Source: Cucumis sativus
Lineage: Eukaryota > Streptophyta > Magnoliopsida > Cucurbitales > Cucurbitaceae
DNA length: 64,000 nucleotides
Reading direction: 5' to 3'
NCBI RefSeq assembly: GCF_000004075.3
Contig: NC_026655.2
Span: forward strand, 27,265,489-27,329,488
Shown: positions 35,201 to 48,754 of the stretch, piece by piece
How the letters are laid out: each line of letters opens with the position of its first letter
Position numbering within the stretch: the stretch's first letter is position 1
Program-made: the position numbers and the translations under genes
Notes under the pieces: model-generated
The model's input: the letters and a program-made list of their open reading frames with translations, nothing else
Database searches by the model: none
What the model was told of the DNA's origin: nothing

Positions 35201-37127
35201 CGTGTTCTTCTGCAGAAGGATGTGATTAGAGTATTTGATTCTTAGGCTACATGTAACTTTCACAGGTGAGATTCATTATTGGAGGAGATGGACCAAAACG
35301 TGTGCGGCTAGAAGAGATGAGGGAAAAGCATGGTCTTCAAGATCGAGTTGAGATGTTGGGAGCTGTTCCACATGCTCTCGTTCGATCAGTTCTTATATCT
35401 GGCCATATATTTCTTAACAGGTTGCCACTTCTTGAGTTTTATGCTTGAAGTTCATATTTTACTCAAGCTTTAAACTAAATATGGTTTAAACTAAGTGTTC
35501 TCATTCATTTGAAAAAAACCAGGTTTTTCTCTTTATACTTTAATTGATGTTGTCAAACAAAACTAAAACAATTAGGCCGCTGGGTTGATATCAAATGAAA
35601 TTGTGTGTATTTTTTCCATCCTTCTTGGAGTGAGAAGTTAATATTAGAAATGGTAAAATGTGGTACAAATTCTTACGAATCTTTGTTCAAATTTAGGTTG
35701 ACTTATTTTCAATTTCTGAATGTTGGAACTCTTAAAGACTTGAGGAATAGAATAGTTTTAGAATCATTAGACTTTGTATCACAATTGTTAATTCAATAGC
35801 TTTCAGTGTTTACAAAAAAAATCATGAAACATGTAGACTTAAAAATAAAGCATTTACATGATTGATTTCGTTTTGTCCATGTTAAATTTGGGTTTTCATC
35901 CCATCCACGCTGTTGGTTGCTACAAGCTTGATGTTTATTTTAAAATCAAAGAGCATATTGTAACAAAACTTTTTTTAGAACTAAAAAATCTGCTTGCCTG
36001 TTGGTTCTGCATCGTATCTGTAATTGTGTATTTTTACTTGGGTCTGACTCTGGCTATTCTTACAGTTCTTTAACAGAAGCTTTTTGCATAGCCATATTAG
36101 AGGCTGCTAGTTGTGGATTATTAACAGTTAGTACACGGGTTGGAGGTGTTCCAGAGGTGGGCAAGAATAGAAGTTCTTTTCTACCTCTTCCATTTTAACA
36201 TTTCGGAATACATGGTGCTTGAATTTCTCTCTCTTTTCTTTTGGTTCATTCTATGAATTTGGCCATTTATATTATGTTCTCAGGTTCTACCAGATGATAT
36301 GGTTGTACTTGCAGAACCTGATCCCGGTGATATGGTACAGGCCATTAAGAAGGCAATTACCATGCTTCCTACCATTGACCCACAAGAAATGCATAATCGT
36401 GTGAGTGAATTTTTTGAAGGAAATATGACAACCTTAATATAAGAATATCTGTCAATTTGTTTATGTACTAATTGTGCTCATCTCAATCTAAAAACAATCT
36501 TAGATGAAGAAATTGTATGATTGGCATGATGTTGCAAAGAGGACAGCTATCGTTTATGACCATGCTTTGAGTAGCTCAGATCAAAATCTTATTGAACGGC
36601 TCTCCAGGTATGGTCTGTTTGGATGAGTAGGCAATGACATGCCGTTTAGCAGGGAGTTGATATGTTTAAATGGGAATTTGATAGAGCACTAATATATCAT
36701 AGTACTAGCAACATCTTCCATTTGTCAGCAAACCAGACATTGAATGAAATATTAATGCCAATCTGAAAACTAGAGCAATCTGTTTTGTCATTTATGCAAC
36801 TTGGTGCTCTTGAAATAATATTGAAGGTCGTCACATCTAAAATCATATTTCAGGTATCTCTCATGTGGGTCGTGGGCAGGAAAGCTTTTTTGTTTGGTTA
36901 TGCTCATCGACTTTTTGCTTTGGTATTTTCTGAAACTGTGGCAGGTAATATAGTTTTTCTCCTTTTAGTTTCACTGCAGTAGTTTCCAATGTTCATTTGT
37001 ATTGAATTGACTATCCTCTGTACTCTAAATGTAGCCTGATGAGAACATTGAGGTGGTGCCTGATTTCAAATTGACGTGCAATCAAGATCAGGGGCCAATG
37101 CTTGACAACCACGATGAAAAGACTTAA
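32242..37127 (+). CDS. PIGA: PIG-A, GPI-GlcNAc transferase catalytic subunit
   Basis: Predicted 447-residue ER enzyme from eight exons: 32242-32361, 34207-34779, 35266-35420, 36066-36156, 36284-36400, 36504-36607, 36854-36944, 37035-37127, all in frame. PIG-A (yeast Gpi3, Arabidopsis SETH2) transfers GlcNAc from UDP-GlcNAc to phosphatidylinositol on the cytosolic face of the ER, the first step of GPI-anchor synthesis; SETH2 is needed for pollen tube growth. It is a GT-B fold family-4 glycosyltransferase. Evidence: the N-terminal [33 protein letters not shown], the second-domain start [27 protein letters not shown], the EX7E motif at 287-295 (EAFCIAILE), and GGVPEVLPDD. A single C-terminal membrane helix lies at about 398-416 ([19 protein letters not shown]), followed by a short tail. 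Length equals SETH2. The start at 32242 gives the family N-terminus; upstream in-frame codons are not conserved. Intron 1 is long (1.85 kb). Confidence 0.97.
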
Positions 37128-40100
37128 CATGACTGATAAAAAAAACTGTCAAGAGTGCTTTTCCAAGTACGTAACCAAAGCATGGATGCTGCCTACTTGA
37201 AACTATATATAGATCCATGATTTTTGAGTCAGGTAGTTCTTCGAAAATTTAATTTTTTATCTTGTAACTAGCTTCAAAAAGATAAAGGAAAGGCAATCCT
37301 GGATAAATGAAATGCACTTAGCTGCCTTGTGCTGCAATGTCTAACAGCAATTTTGTTTCACAGTTGGGACAAATGAAGGACGATGACCAATCTAGTTTTC
37401 TTGCAATGAATATGCTCTGCTCTTTAATATTCTTCATCACATATTTGAATATTATCATGTTCTTTCCTGAATATTTATATCTCTGTTTAGGATTTGGGGC
37501 AGTCGTTAATATCAACATCATATGGCTTGTGTATGCTCTGAATAGATACGATAACCATATGCAAAATGTTTTCTAAAGAGATTATTCGTTATGCAGGCGT
37601 ATGTTATGAGGTTGAACTCCACTATCTCATTCCTGTGCAACAGAAGAAATCCATTTTCTTCCTTTGATCCTTTGTCGTGGAAAGGTTCAGAAACGTCTTT
37701 GTTAGTGACAACAAAAGTATTTTTCCCCAATGATGTAGGCTGACGCTTGTAGAGTATTTTCTGAAGGAGGAATATACAAAGATATATATATAAAAGAGAA
37801 GTATGTAAATGTAATTTCCCAATATAACGTAATAGCAGCTCATAATTACCAAAAAAAAGGAGTCAGTTTGTCAAGTCCGTACCCTTCATGAGGGGGTGTG
37901 AGTTTCTCTCTCTTGTGTGACCCACTATTTCTTTTTTTTTTTCTTCCCCGCTTTGGAAAGTTGAAATTATTTTATAGGGTTAAAACTTTCATATGGTAGG
38001 CCTTGCGTAGGAGTGAAAAGAAAACAAGATCTTTCATTGATATAAGAAAAGAGTCTTTAGTGCTCGGAAATATATGAAATGTGTGCAAGAGGATGGACAC
38101 TATTGACTTTATTTCAGGTCTTATCTATGTTGGCTTCAATGGCACGCCTTATGCAAGCATATGCTTCTTGAGATCTTGATTATGTTTTATTGGGTACTAA
38201 TTTGTGAATCTGAGTGGAATATTTTATGGACGCTTTTAGTGTGATTTTGGTCCATAATATAACTTATCTTGCTACTTGATTTTGGAGGAGGTAGTGATGC
38301 TTCCACCTATTGCTTCAAGACAGAAGAACTTGTACCGCTTTTTTTTTTATTATTATTTGAGATTACTTGTGTGTATTTCAACCACTTGAGTCATGTTCTG
38401 TGTATGTTTAACCACTTGAGTCATGTTCGTATGCTTTTTCTTTTACTTCTGATATTGTGTGTTCAACTAATATTCACATTAGCTTACAATAATACTTGGA
38501 ATTACAGAGGGTGTTTGAGTCAACGAATGAATTATTATAGTCTTAGGTTATGATAGTTTGATTAGAATAGTTTACGTTTAGAGGGTAGATTATTTTAGTT
38601 TGATAAAAAAAATAGTAAATATAGTAGCAAAGAATAAGAAAAATGATAAATATCAAATAGTAAAATCTATAGTAAATAGTAAATTGAGAATTATAAATTA
38701 ATTGATAATTGAAGACTTCTAAATTATATTTACTGTGGCAAGAGGTAGCAAGAGATGACTATTATAGTTCTAGATAATTTTTGTTACAAACAACTCCATA
38801 CTAATCTGTTTCGAAGTAGGTATATATCATATAGTACAAAAAGTGTATTGAAGTAATGGTGTGGTTTGTATTATTTTAAGTTAGAATCCACAACTTTATT
38901 AACTGCAACACTCTATGAAATGTGCAGATAGGTATTATTGGGACATGGGAGTGGTCAAGAGAATAATTGATGTTTTTTGAATTTCAATTGCACAGTGCCA
39001 GAAGAAAATGAGTGAAAATGAGATTTGAGAAAGTCTTTTAAAACTACTTTTGTAAGTGATACAAAATTGCCTCAAGCGTGTTGATATTCAAACTCTTGTG
39101 TGTTTCTTATTCTCATTACTCTGAATTTACTTTTCCTCTTTTAGTTTGTAGTTGTTTCTTTCTTTAAACACTACGAGTATCGGAAAAAGATGGAAAAGAA
39201 AAGAGTAACAACAATCATCAAAATGATTTTTTTCATCCTCTAGAAGTTGTTATATGGTTAAATTCCCCTTTTTCTTTTCTCTATTCTAAATTATAAGAAA
39301 AAAAAGAAAAGAAAAGTGGGTCATTGATTTGATCTTGCAATCAATATCATTTGTAAAAAGAGAAGGGAAAAAACAAATGGAGGATTGTTCTTGAAATAAA
39401 TAAGATGGGGGCATCTTCCACTGATTGGACATAAAGTTTATATACTTGATGGCCATCCAAAAGTTCTACCCTTTAATCCTTCTTCATTACATATAATAAT
39501 ATCAACTAAAATATGTATAAATATAGTAAAATAAACTAAAATATTTATAATTATAATAAATTCTCAGTTAACACGGTTGATAACGATAGATTAGTGAAAT
39601 TTCACATGATCTATCTCATCAATAATTAATGAACTATTTATTACTCTAATAATCACAAAGTCGAAATTTCAAAAATTTAACATACACGAAAGTCTAAAAT
39701 TTACTTCAGTTTAAGTTTATGCGGACCTAAACTTTGAATACTAAACTCATGATTTATTCGTAAAAATATATTTTTTTCATTATATTTTCTTGGTTGAAAC
39801 CACTTCATTTGTTTCTTAAAAACACATAAACAAAAACGAAAATTACTTTCAACATGACATAGATTAGTGGTTACACAATCATTTTACTTTTAAAGTTGAA
39901 TATCCAAATTTTCCGTCTCACCCAACATTTAGAGAAAGAGAAAAGGACAGATTAAACATTTTTAAAAACTAGAATGAGAAAAATGAAGTTTAGAGGCTAA
40001 AATTAAAGATCAAGCAGTAAAGATAGACTTTAGCTATTTAATTTCTATGTAAAGTTAATTTAGGGTGAATATGCAACCTATTTGTTACATCATGTTAACT

Positions 40101-41820
40101 CAAATTAGATTTATTAAAAAATATATATTCTAAGATAAATTTGTGCTATTGATCTTAAAATTAGAGGATGCAACATTAATATTCAATTAATTGTATCAAC
40201 AATAGAAATTAAACAAAAGCATGATGCAAAGTCTTAATTTTACCCAAATAAATATAATATTCAAAAGTTCAAAAGATAAATTAATAATGTGAATATAATA
40301 AATTAAAGAAATGGTTCATTTTATGCTTTGAAATTTGTTGTATCCAAAGAATTTGTTTAGTACAAACAAATATGAAATATGAATAAACTTTTCAATGAGA
40401 TTATATATACAACAATTGTTATTTAGCTATAATTATATTGGTTTGGCCTAATAAAATCAAAATGAGAAAAAAGAGTATAACACTAAACTTGAAATGGAAA
40501 GGAAAGCGCATATAGGCTATACGACTTAGAGACGCAACTTTTTCATTAAGTGCCTCTTAGAAGCTATTAAGGGTCTTAACTCATATCAACTCACCTTAGT
40601 CGTAGTTGACAAAGTCTTCCAAATCGTCTATGAGACCTAATATGGTCCAGTCTATGTGTTGCCTCCTTCTTTCTTCCCATCATTGCCAGCTCGATGAAAT
40701 AAAATATGAATATCTTTATTGCATTTTTGTCACTCTCTATATATTCAGATAATCTTTATCCAACTTAGTATCGTTCATATCCCTCGTATTGTGCAAATAT
40801 AACCATCGGTCTAAGGGTTTTGTCCTGTTCGAATTCAATCACGTCTCAACTTATACCTCAACTCCATGATAATGTCAAAATCTTACCATCCGAAGGAGAC
40901 CTACTCACCTAGTAATTTAAAGCTAATAGTGTCCTCCCGTTCATCCTCAACCTCTCTCAAAAAGATATAATGGCACAGAGGTCCATTGAAAATCAACTTA
41001 ACGTCCTGGAAATATCTAAACATGGTTTTCATAAACATATACATTTACTTAGGTGTTAATTTGTTTTTAATGTTCGAGACTGTCTTCGCTAAATGTGAAC
41101 AACAAGTCAAGTTTGCAAGGAAGAAGTCTACATTGCGGATTTTGGTGACAAGAAGCATCGATTTGCCAAACATAAACCACACATAACAAAATAAAATCAG
41201 TAATTTGTCCTGAAACTTGGAACAATCTAGAGTCAATCTTGCCAGATAATAACATGAATTAATAATAGAACTTGGGCCATATTAAACTAGGATGCCACAA
41301 GATTAGGGTTTTTCATGCATTTTGTGATGTATCTCGGAGTAATCTTGGGTGAAATCGGTACCAAAAACTTTCAAGAATGCAAATGAAGCCCAACAAACTT
41401 GGAACTCGTTCAACAAATCTAAGGGCAATTTCATCAATTTCGATTGTGATTGATCATCTACATGAGCCCAAATTGATGAAATTGTTAAAATTCATCAAAC
41501 GAAACCACCTACATTAAGTTAAAACTAGATACAAAAACAACTTCAACATCATCAAATTTCACAAATAATCCATCCGCCTCAAATTTAAAAAATAACTCTA
41601 AACTCTATACTTAAAACAAAACCTTAAACTATTAGATGATTCAAATGGTTCAAAGTTAACCTCTACAGATTTAAGCTTGAGATACACTACCTAAGGTTTG
41701 CCGTGTGAAAATCAGTCAATCTGATAAAGTTTGAGAGCAGAAACATTAAAACTCGACCAAAATGATAAGCTTGATTTTGTGAAATTAAATGTCAAACATT
41801 TGGGAAACCAAGAGTATTTT
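37128..41820. other. Gene-free interval downstream of PIG-A
   Basis: About 4.7 kb. The first few hundred bases are PIG-A 3' UTR and downstream flank. A 29-bp tandem pair lies at 38370-38428. The stretch 39490-39620 has AACTAAAATATTTATA and GATAGATTAG words like the 7.3-8.2 kb duplication. 40500-41000 is less AT-rich and may be transposon debris, but no protein family could be read in any frame. Confidence 0.5.
38370..38428. repeat. 29/30-bp tandem pair
   Basis: TGTGTAT followed by a short variable segment and AACCACTTGAGTCATGTTC occurs twice in tandem. Confidence 0.85.
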
Positions 41821-41829
41821 TGTAATTTT

Positions 41830-42315
41830 AGCATAGCATTTATTTTGAATTAAGAAAAAACAAAAATCTCAAGGACCAGTCCGATCGAGATTGTCCGAGA
41901 AAAACAAAAATGGGAGTTATTTTAAAAGTGCTACTTTAAAATATAAATCCAAAACTATGTCATTTTTTACAATTTTTTGTGAATCTTCTTGAGCGAAACT
42001 TCTTGAGCAAACCATTTCACGATAAAACAATATTACTTTTTAAAATGAGGACATTTTTGTCACAACAAGAAAAGTAATCCCGATGTCTTTCACTATAATA
42101 TTTTTTGAAATGAGGATACTTTCATCACAACCGGTAAAGTGATGTCTTTCACTATAAGGTTTCAAAACTCGGGATAAATCTCCTTACGAATTAAATAGAA
42201 AGTCTCAAGAATGAGTTCGGCTAAGATTGACTGAGAAAAACAAAATTTGATTTTTTTTAAAAAAGAGTGAGTAATTTTAAAATATAAAACCAAAACTATG
42301 TAGTTTTATAACATT
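41830..42315. repeat. Paired diverged repeats just upstream of the hydrolase gene
   Basis: The block at about 41860-41975 (CTCAAGGACCAGTCCGATCG, GAGAAAAACAAAA, TTTAAAATATAAA, CCAAAACTATGT) recurs at about 42190-42305 (TCTCAAGAATGAGTTCGGCT, GAGAAAAACAAAA, TTTTAAAATATAAAA, CCAAAACTATGT). Between them AAATGAGGA with a GTCACAAC/ATCACAAC tail and GATGTCTTTCACTATAA also occur twice. The arrangement suggests a local duplication, now forming the region immediately 5' of the hydrolase. Confidence 0.65.
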
Positions 42316-42593
42316 TCCCCATTTTGTTCTCCAACAAATGCTTCCATTTCTCAATTTGTTCTCAAATCTATCATTTCCTCTCTTGTAAACCAAATTCTCC
42401 AACAAATTAATCTTCATCTTCTTCCCAATCCCTACCAATCTCCATCAAATTCTTGTTTCAACCTTCCTCCCAACCTAAAATCATTGAAAAATCCTCCTCT
42501 CTACAACCCAATAAATTCCACTTACAACCCTTCGATCCACTCCATAACCCTTCACTTCCTCTTCATCGCCGTCTGTTTTCTCAACTGCCGGCG

Positions 42594-44038
42594 ATGTCTA
42601 ACTGTACCGTCGAGTCTTGTAAAGTCGAAACAAGTGATGGGGTAAAGCTTCACACCAGGGTTTTCAAGCCAAAAGATGAGGAAGCGAAGGAAATTGAGAA
42701 TTTGGGTGTTGTTTTGGTCCATCCTTATTCCATTTTGGGTGGTTGTCAAGGGCTTTTGAGAGGAATAGCTGCTGGGTTAGCGGAAAGGGGTTATAAAGCT
42801 GTGACTTTTGATATGAGGGGTGCTGGGAAATCGTCTGGAAGGGCTTCTTTGACTGGATTTGCTGAAATTAAAGATGTAATTGCTGTTTGCAAATGGGTTT
42901 GTGAGAATTTGTCTGTTCATCGAATTTTGTTGGTGGGTTCTTCTGCAGGTATGTGTTTCTTTTTTAGTTTCTGCTGTGGGATTTTGTGAGGATGTGACTT
43001 GATTTTGGTGAAATGTTTTGAGATTGGTTGTCTGGCTTGGTGATTGCTTTTAGGTATGATTATTCTTGCATATTGATTGAAATTATCCGCAACATCATGC
43101 CTATATTGTTGTTTGTCACATTTGGATTCTTATATATGTTAGACCTCTTGTTAGTTGTTGTATCATGTATGATATCTAATACTTGAAAAGAATGAATTTT
43201 TTCATAATCTCTCATCGAAAAATTAGTGTCTTGACAAAAGTGTTTAGCTCTTTTAGTCGGTAATTGACCTTATCATTCCCGCAGTTCTCAAGAAAGGAAA
43301 GTCGTGCCCGAAATGGCAGGATGGTATTTAAGATATGGTGTGAATGGTTTTCTGAGATCCAAAGATTGATCAAACAGATACTTTCCTTCAAATAAGGCAT
43401 GATCTTAGGGTTCTGGTTGAATTGTGTCCTTTAATTCAATGGCAATGATGTTTCAGTTATCTGTATGGTTTAGTTTCCTCCTTGTACATGGTTTTTTGCA
43501 ACTTTTCTTTCTTTTAAATCGAGATAAAACAATGGCACACCCTTTTGTTTTCTCATTTTAAATTCCCAGACTTGATGGTGGAATTGAGGGGGTCGTATCA
43601 CATTGATGATGCAATTAGTAAAGTCTAAACCAAGTAACATTATTTTCTATTAATTTGTGGGGACAAAAAGAGCAGGTGAAGTATTTTGAATCACATGTAA
43701 TCATGTCCTTTTCAGGTGCCCCCATTGCAGGCTCATCTGTGGATTTGATAGAACAAGTGGTAGGTTATGTTAGCCTTGGCTATCCTTTTGGCTTAGCTGC
43801 CTCAATTCTTTTTGGAAGACACCACAAAGCCATTTTACATTCTCCAAAACCAAAACTTTTTGTGATGGGCACACGGGACGGTTTCACAAGTGTGAAGCAA
43901 TTGCAGAACAAGCTAAAATCTGCAGCAGGACGAGTTGAATCACATCTAATAGAAGGTGTGAGTCACTTTGAAATGGAAGGCCCTGCATACGATGCTCAAA
44001 TGGTGAATCTTATCCTTCATTTTATTTCTTCTTTGTAG
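42594..44038 (+). CDS. Alpha/beta hydrolase, small serine hydrolase of unknown substrate
   Basis: Two exons, 42594-42948 and 43716-44038, joining in frame (G/GT) to give 225 residues. The fold is read from LGVVLVHPYSILGG (first strand and oxyanion region), GYKAVTFDMRGAGKSSG (typical strand-turn after the RG motif), and the nucleophile elbow GSSAG at 115-119 with Ser117. Candidate acid Asp173 lies in MGTRDGF and candidate His202 in GVSHFEMEG, so the triad looks complete. No signal or transit peptide is evident if the first in-frame ATG (42594) is used; the open frame extends 47 codons upstream without an ATG. Similar short plant proteins are annotated only as alpha/beta-hydrolase superfamily members, so substrate and role are not known. 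The single intron splits the codon after the nucleophile elbow. Confidence 0.88.
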
Positions 44039-45066
44039 GAAATCAACTTTGCTTAGAATATTTGTACGGGAGTAATTACATTGTGCATTAAGCTTTGTAA
44101 TATTGATTCCTTGTGTGTTGTGTAGGAAATTTAAAGGTTTTTGGTCAAGAAATTTTGTATCATTAAAGTGAAAAAAGCAAAACCAAAAAATTTGCCATAG
44201 TGTTGGATATGTATTAACACAGTATATAGGAGAGGTAGCTGAGTGACTAATCTACATGAAATTCTATTGACTATGGAATAAAGTATTACAGAAAGAACAT
44301 TTCTAGTGAAGTTAAGATAGAGATTAAAATAAAACAAGAACTCTTTAACAATCAATAAACAAAAGCCAAGGCAAGGCACCAGTAACTGCACAGTTGGTCA
44401 TAAAAAATTTGAAAATGCCACAACAGTTGGAGCATGCTGCCGTGTGTTCCATTCAACAAAATCGATTCATCACCATTGCCATTGATTATTGGCAAGCCTG
44501 CGGGTATAAGCATTTTCGAGCTTCTGTCACTTTACATCACACACGAACCATCGATTGTCCTTGAGAATATGGTTCTCTCCCATCTGCTTAAATCCCAAAA
44601 AAGAAATGATAAAACGAGGAAGAAACATGATCTTCTCACAATTAAGTAACCCAAATTTAATCTTTCTTGTTATTTTAAATTAGATAAAGAACAAAATATA
44701 TATATTAATATTGGGGTAATGAAATGGTGTCATCAATAAATTAATATGCAGGTTCAATAATCAAATGATTGTTTTTGTCCCTTACTCGTTCACCTTGCTA
44801 TTGTTTAACAACAAAAGGGCCAAAGGCTATCACAAATATATTGATAATAAATAGCAAGACAAACTTTTGGATCCATTTATCAATACTCCGAATATAAGTC
44901 TAATGATTGAAGAGAACGATTTTTACAAAACTGGGAGACCACTGACATTGATTAAAAGAAAGCTTAAGCAAAAGAAATCGAAATGAAGGGTTTCAGACAA
45001 TGTACGTATACAGAACCGATGCAATATCATTTAAATTATGTACTGTACACCAGTAAGCATGTTTAA
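44039..45066. other. Convergent spacer between hydrolase and EMSY-like genes
   Basis: Holds the 3' UTRs of both genes. A 71-codon plus-strand frame at 44434-44649 has no recognised domain, and I see no further gene. Confidence 0.6.
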
Positions 45067-48000
45067 TTAGTTATTACCACTTTCACCATCAGATGCATCT
45101 TCGAGCCTTGCAATTGCGTCAACAAGGGATTGCTCGTGATCCTGCATTTGCATAGACCCAGTTTAGGTTGCATAAATAATCACATAAAGTGATGTTAGGT
45201 TGAGGTCAAACATACTTTCAGTACTTTCTTGGCCTTTTCAATCTCCATGGGATCCGGCTGATTAGCACCAAATACTTTTTCCACCTGTTTGAACTCCAAG
45301 AAAACAGAGGTCACCAAGTGAATTAGCTAAAAAGAACTAACATATAATGAATGATTGAAATTTTTATTATTTAAAAAAATTAATGTTTGGATAACAAACA
45401 ATCTCATTGATGGTATGAAATCATGTTTGATCAGCACACCTCTTTAATCAGCGTGTCTGTGTGAAGTATTTCAATATCACCCGTAGGCTGCTTCCTAGAT
45501 CCATTTTGGGATACAGGTAAGTCTCTCCTTGATTGACCCTTTGTGGTTCCTCTACCCCTTCCGCCGGCAGCAACTGCACCGCCTCGTGTCATGGACTTTC
45601 TATTGCCCCTCCCGTGCCCAGGGCGAGCACCACCGCGTAATGCTGCACTAACCTCTCGTTCCCATCTAATATCTTCAGGAGATATCTAACAGGAAAGATA
45701 TATAAATAATTCGTAAGTGATAATCTTCCACTTAAGATCAGGATTTCAAATAGAAATATGACCACTGACTTTACGGCCAATCATTTCATCATCCAATTGA
45801 CAGACCTCTAAGCGAAAAATGAACCAAAATTTTCAGATACACTACAGGTTGCCTGGTTTATAATCAATAGCAATGATCACTAGTAGTTTGATTTGGGCAA
45901 AAGCTGTACAAATTCTTGAACGGGCTATATAGATCATAAGCAGTAAACCAGCAATTGCACTATTAGAAGGTTGGAAAACAGTGAATATAAAAGAAGGTAT
46001 TTTAATCTAAATCATGGGTCCTATAGAGATAGGACAACCTATAATTACAGCTGCTTCAATCATCATCCAGTTGCAAGTTTGACCCAAAAGCTTAAACTTA
46101 TGCACCAGCATACATTACAAGTATGTACAATATAGCTATTACTTTACCTTCACCAGTGAACAATCGTTACAAAAACAAACCAAACAGATCACATTCTATC
46201 ATAAATTATTGAAGCACATGCCCGGCTTGATCTAACATCATATAAACCATGCCAGCTATTACAACTCTAACCTAGGTCCAAGCTGATGAAATGTATAGAC
46301 GGTCTCAAAAATAAACTAAACAAAATCCAAAATACTTCTCATTTGTCAGCTTGAATAAGTGAGCAATCCTTTTAATAAAATCAACATTCTGGAGAACGAA
46401 CAAGAGGAAAATCTAGCAAGCCCATTATTTGTTAATACATATAGAGATAGGGAGGAGTACCTCTTTAAGGTTGACCCATTCCCATGTCTCGTGTGCTGTA
46501 TTGATATCATAGACCAAAGCATGACGACCCTGTCCCACATAAAGATCTATGAGATCAAGGAAAAAAAACGTTTGGAGTAAAATCAAATGAATAATCGAAC
46601 AAACCTCAGCATGATTATAATCAGTTATAACAGCCTCATAGAAGCTGTTGTCTTCAGGCCACCTAGTCCAAACCTTACGTCCAATTAACGGTTCATGGTT
46701 CACTCCTTCAGCATTTTCATTCGAAGCAAAGGCCCCTAAAGAACCTCGATTATTTACTTGGGCACTTCCGGTAGGACCTGTATGCATGGCCTTCACAACA
46801 AGTGCTGCAATTAATGCAATGCATTGACTAGATAACAGGATATAATAAAAGTTAAAACAGAGCCAAGTTACAATTTAAAGAACACACTGATTTTGTCTTT
46901 GTAGTCCTAGCTCCAGGGGGCGGACCACGTCTTAAGGTTGATGAAGATGGTGGTATAGTAGTGGGCATTGCAGGAGTAGGTGCACCTTGGGACAAGGAGG
47001 CCTGGGATGTTTTCTGTTTCTTTCGTGATGCTGAGGCAGTGGGGCTGGGTACAGGATCAGCCATGGGTTGATCAGAATTGAGTTTTCCAGGTTGGAGCCC
47101 ATTTGCCGTCCTCCATTCCCTAAGATCATCAATCATAACAATGAATAACAAAATAGCATGATCTATAACAACTGTGGTAAGTAGCAGTACAAGACAAGCT
47201 ATACCATATCCATAATAAGAGATCACAAATAATCAAACCTTATCCTTTTGATGACATCATCTGCATTTACCCTAGATAAAAGTTTTCTGTGTTCTTCATC
47301 TGATACTCTCAACTCCTTTCTTAATTCTGTTATTAAACTCTCCTTCTCCTGATAAAAGTTGAGATTGTAAGGAACCAAAAAGCTGAGCATAATTTTTTTT
47401 CTATTTTTTTTATGGATTCAAAAAACAAACAATTAGAGAAAAAAAATACCCATGTAATTGCATCCGATTGAGCTTTAAAAGCACGCAGGACTGAACTATA
47501 TGCTTCCTGCTCAATGTGGTGGATCTGCATTTCCATATCACCAAGCATCCTAGGTAATGCAGAAGAATTTACTGGTGCAGATCTTCCATTTCCTGCTGGA
47601 AGCCCACCTCTTTGAAATCTACTTTGATGAGGAGGAGGAAGGTCATCATCTGTTCCTGCAGTTGTTTTACGTCATAAAGTTTTAAAAGTAGAAGAAGGAA
47701 TCTCCAAATGAAAGCTCCCATTCTAGGAAACAATATATTAAACAAACAAAATCTTCCCGGCAAGTTCACAAGGCATTTTCCATACGGTTTTACAGGCAGT
47801 TGCTTAATTATGAACAGAGAAAATGAATTTAAACTGAATATAAATGTCAATTCATTAACCGTTATAACACTAAAATAGTTCCTTCCTAGTGAATACAGAA
47901 GACATAACTAAAAGAAATGAGCTAAATCAAAAGACAAAAAGGAAAAAGTTCAATAGTTATATTGACACAACAGAACGTATAACAAAAAACAATTCTGTCA

Positions 48001-48754
48001 TTCCTTTTTGAAAGGAGTTGGGCCAAGACACCATTTAGTGAAGTTTTGCTCACTTCAACAAAGCTGAGTAGAAGGAAACATCCAGTCTACCAGATTGAAG
48101 AAAATATAAAAAAGCTGCTGTAATGTACAAGTGAAAAGAGGCCTAACGAACAGAAAGAAAATAACTTAACTTAACCCACAACGACTAAGGCTCAATTTGA
48201 AACATTTCCGCTTACAGTTTTCTTTTGAAAACTGTACACTTTCTTATCAATTTGTTTACTCTGATTCTCCCTATCTTCTAAAGAAAATCTAGATTCTTAG
48301 CCAAATTCCAAAAACAAAAACAGGTTTAATTAAATTACTTAATTTGAAAAGTATTTGTAGGGTAAGAAAGAAAGAAACTCAAAAGCAAAAGTAGTTTTCT
48401 TAAGTTTAATTCCCAAAAAACCAAATGATTGTCCTTCGTGACCCAAATTGTATAGGAACAGCTAATGGAGGTAAAACAAGCAACAAAAAAGCATAAGAAA
48501 AGGGGGAAAAATCAACATAATTCATAAGGCAAAGTACTTCCATTATGAAATTCGTTTCTAAATGAACTTATCAGCTAAACGTACTGGAAGTGGGTGCAAT
48601 ACTTAAAACAACGAAAAAAACCCAGCCATTATCAATAGTAAGACATAATTCATAAGGCAAACTATTTGCTATTGAACCCTAGAAAACCCTACAAAGGTTC
48701 AAAACCAATCATTTCAATTTACTCACCACTGCTATCAGACGGTTCATACTCCAT
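45067..48754 (-). CDS. EML: EMSY-like chromatin protein (ENT plus Agenet/Tudor)
   Basis: About nine exons encode roughly 410-420 residues: 48727-48754, 47450-47655, 47239-47348, about 46886-47119, about 46605-46827, 46461-46529, 45440-45685, 45216-45284, 45067-45141. The ENT domain (about 46-115) spans exons 2-3: [20 protein letters not shown] and [20 protein letters not shown] ending IKRIREWR. A Pro/Ser-rich, basic linker follows, then the Agenet/Tudor-like domain ([55 protein letters not shown]), a Gly/Arg-rich patch, and a C-terminal helix ([20 protein letters not shown]). This is the architecture of plant EMSY-LIKE 1-4, nuclear proteins linked to histone reading, defence gene control and seed development. 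The junction between exons 4 and 5 is uncertain: the strong acceptor before 46804 does not keep frame with the obvious donor at 46888, whereas donor 46886 with acceptor at 46827 does. Confidence 0.9.

Noticed and set aside
40500..41000. Possible transposon coding block with more balanced base composition
   Set aside because: Translation by eye in all frames gave no gag, RT, integrase or transposase motif; kept only as unexplained spacer.
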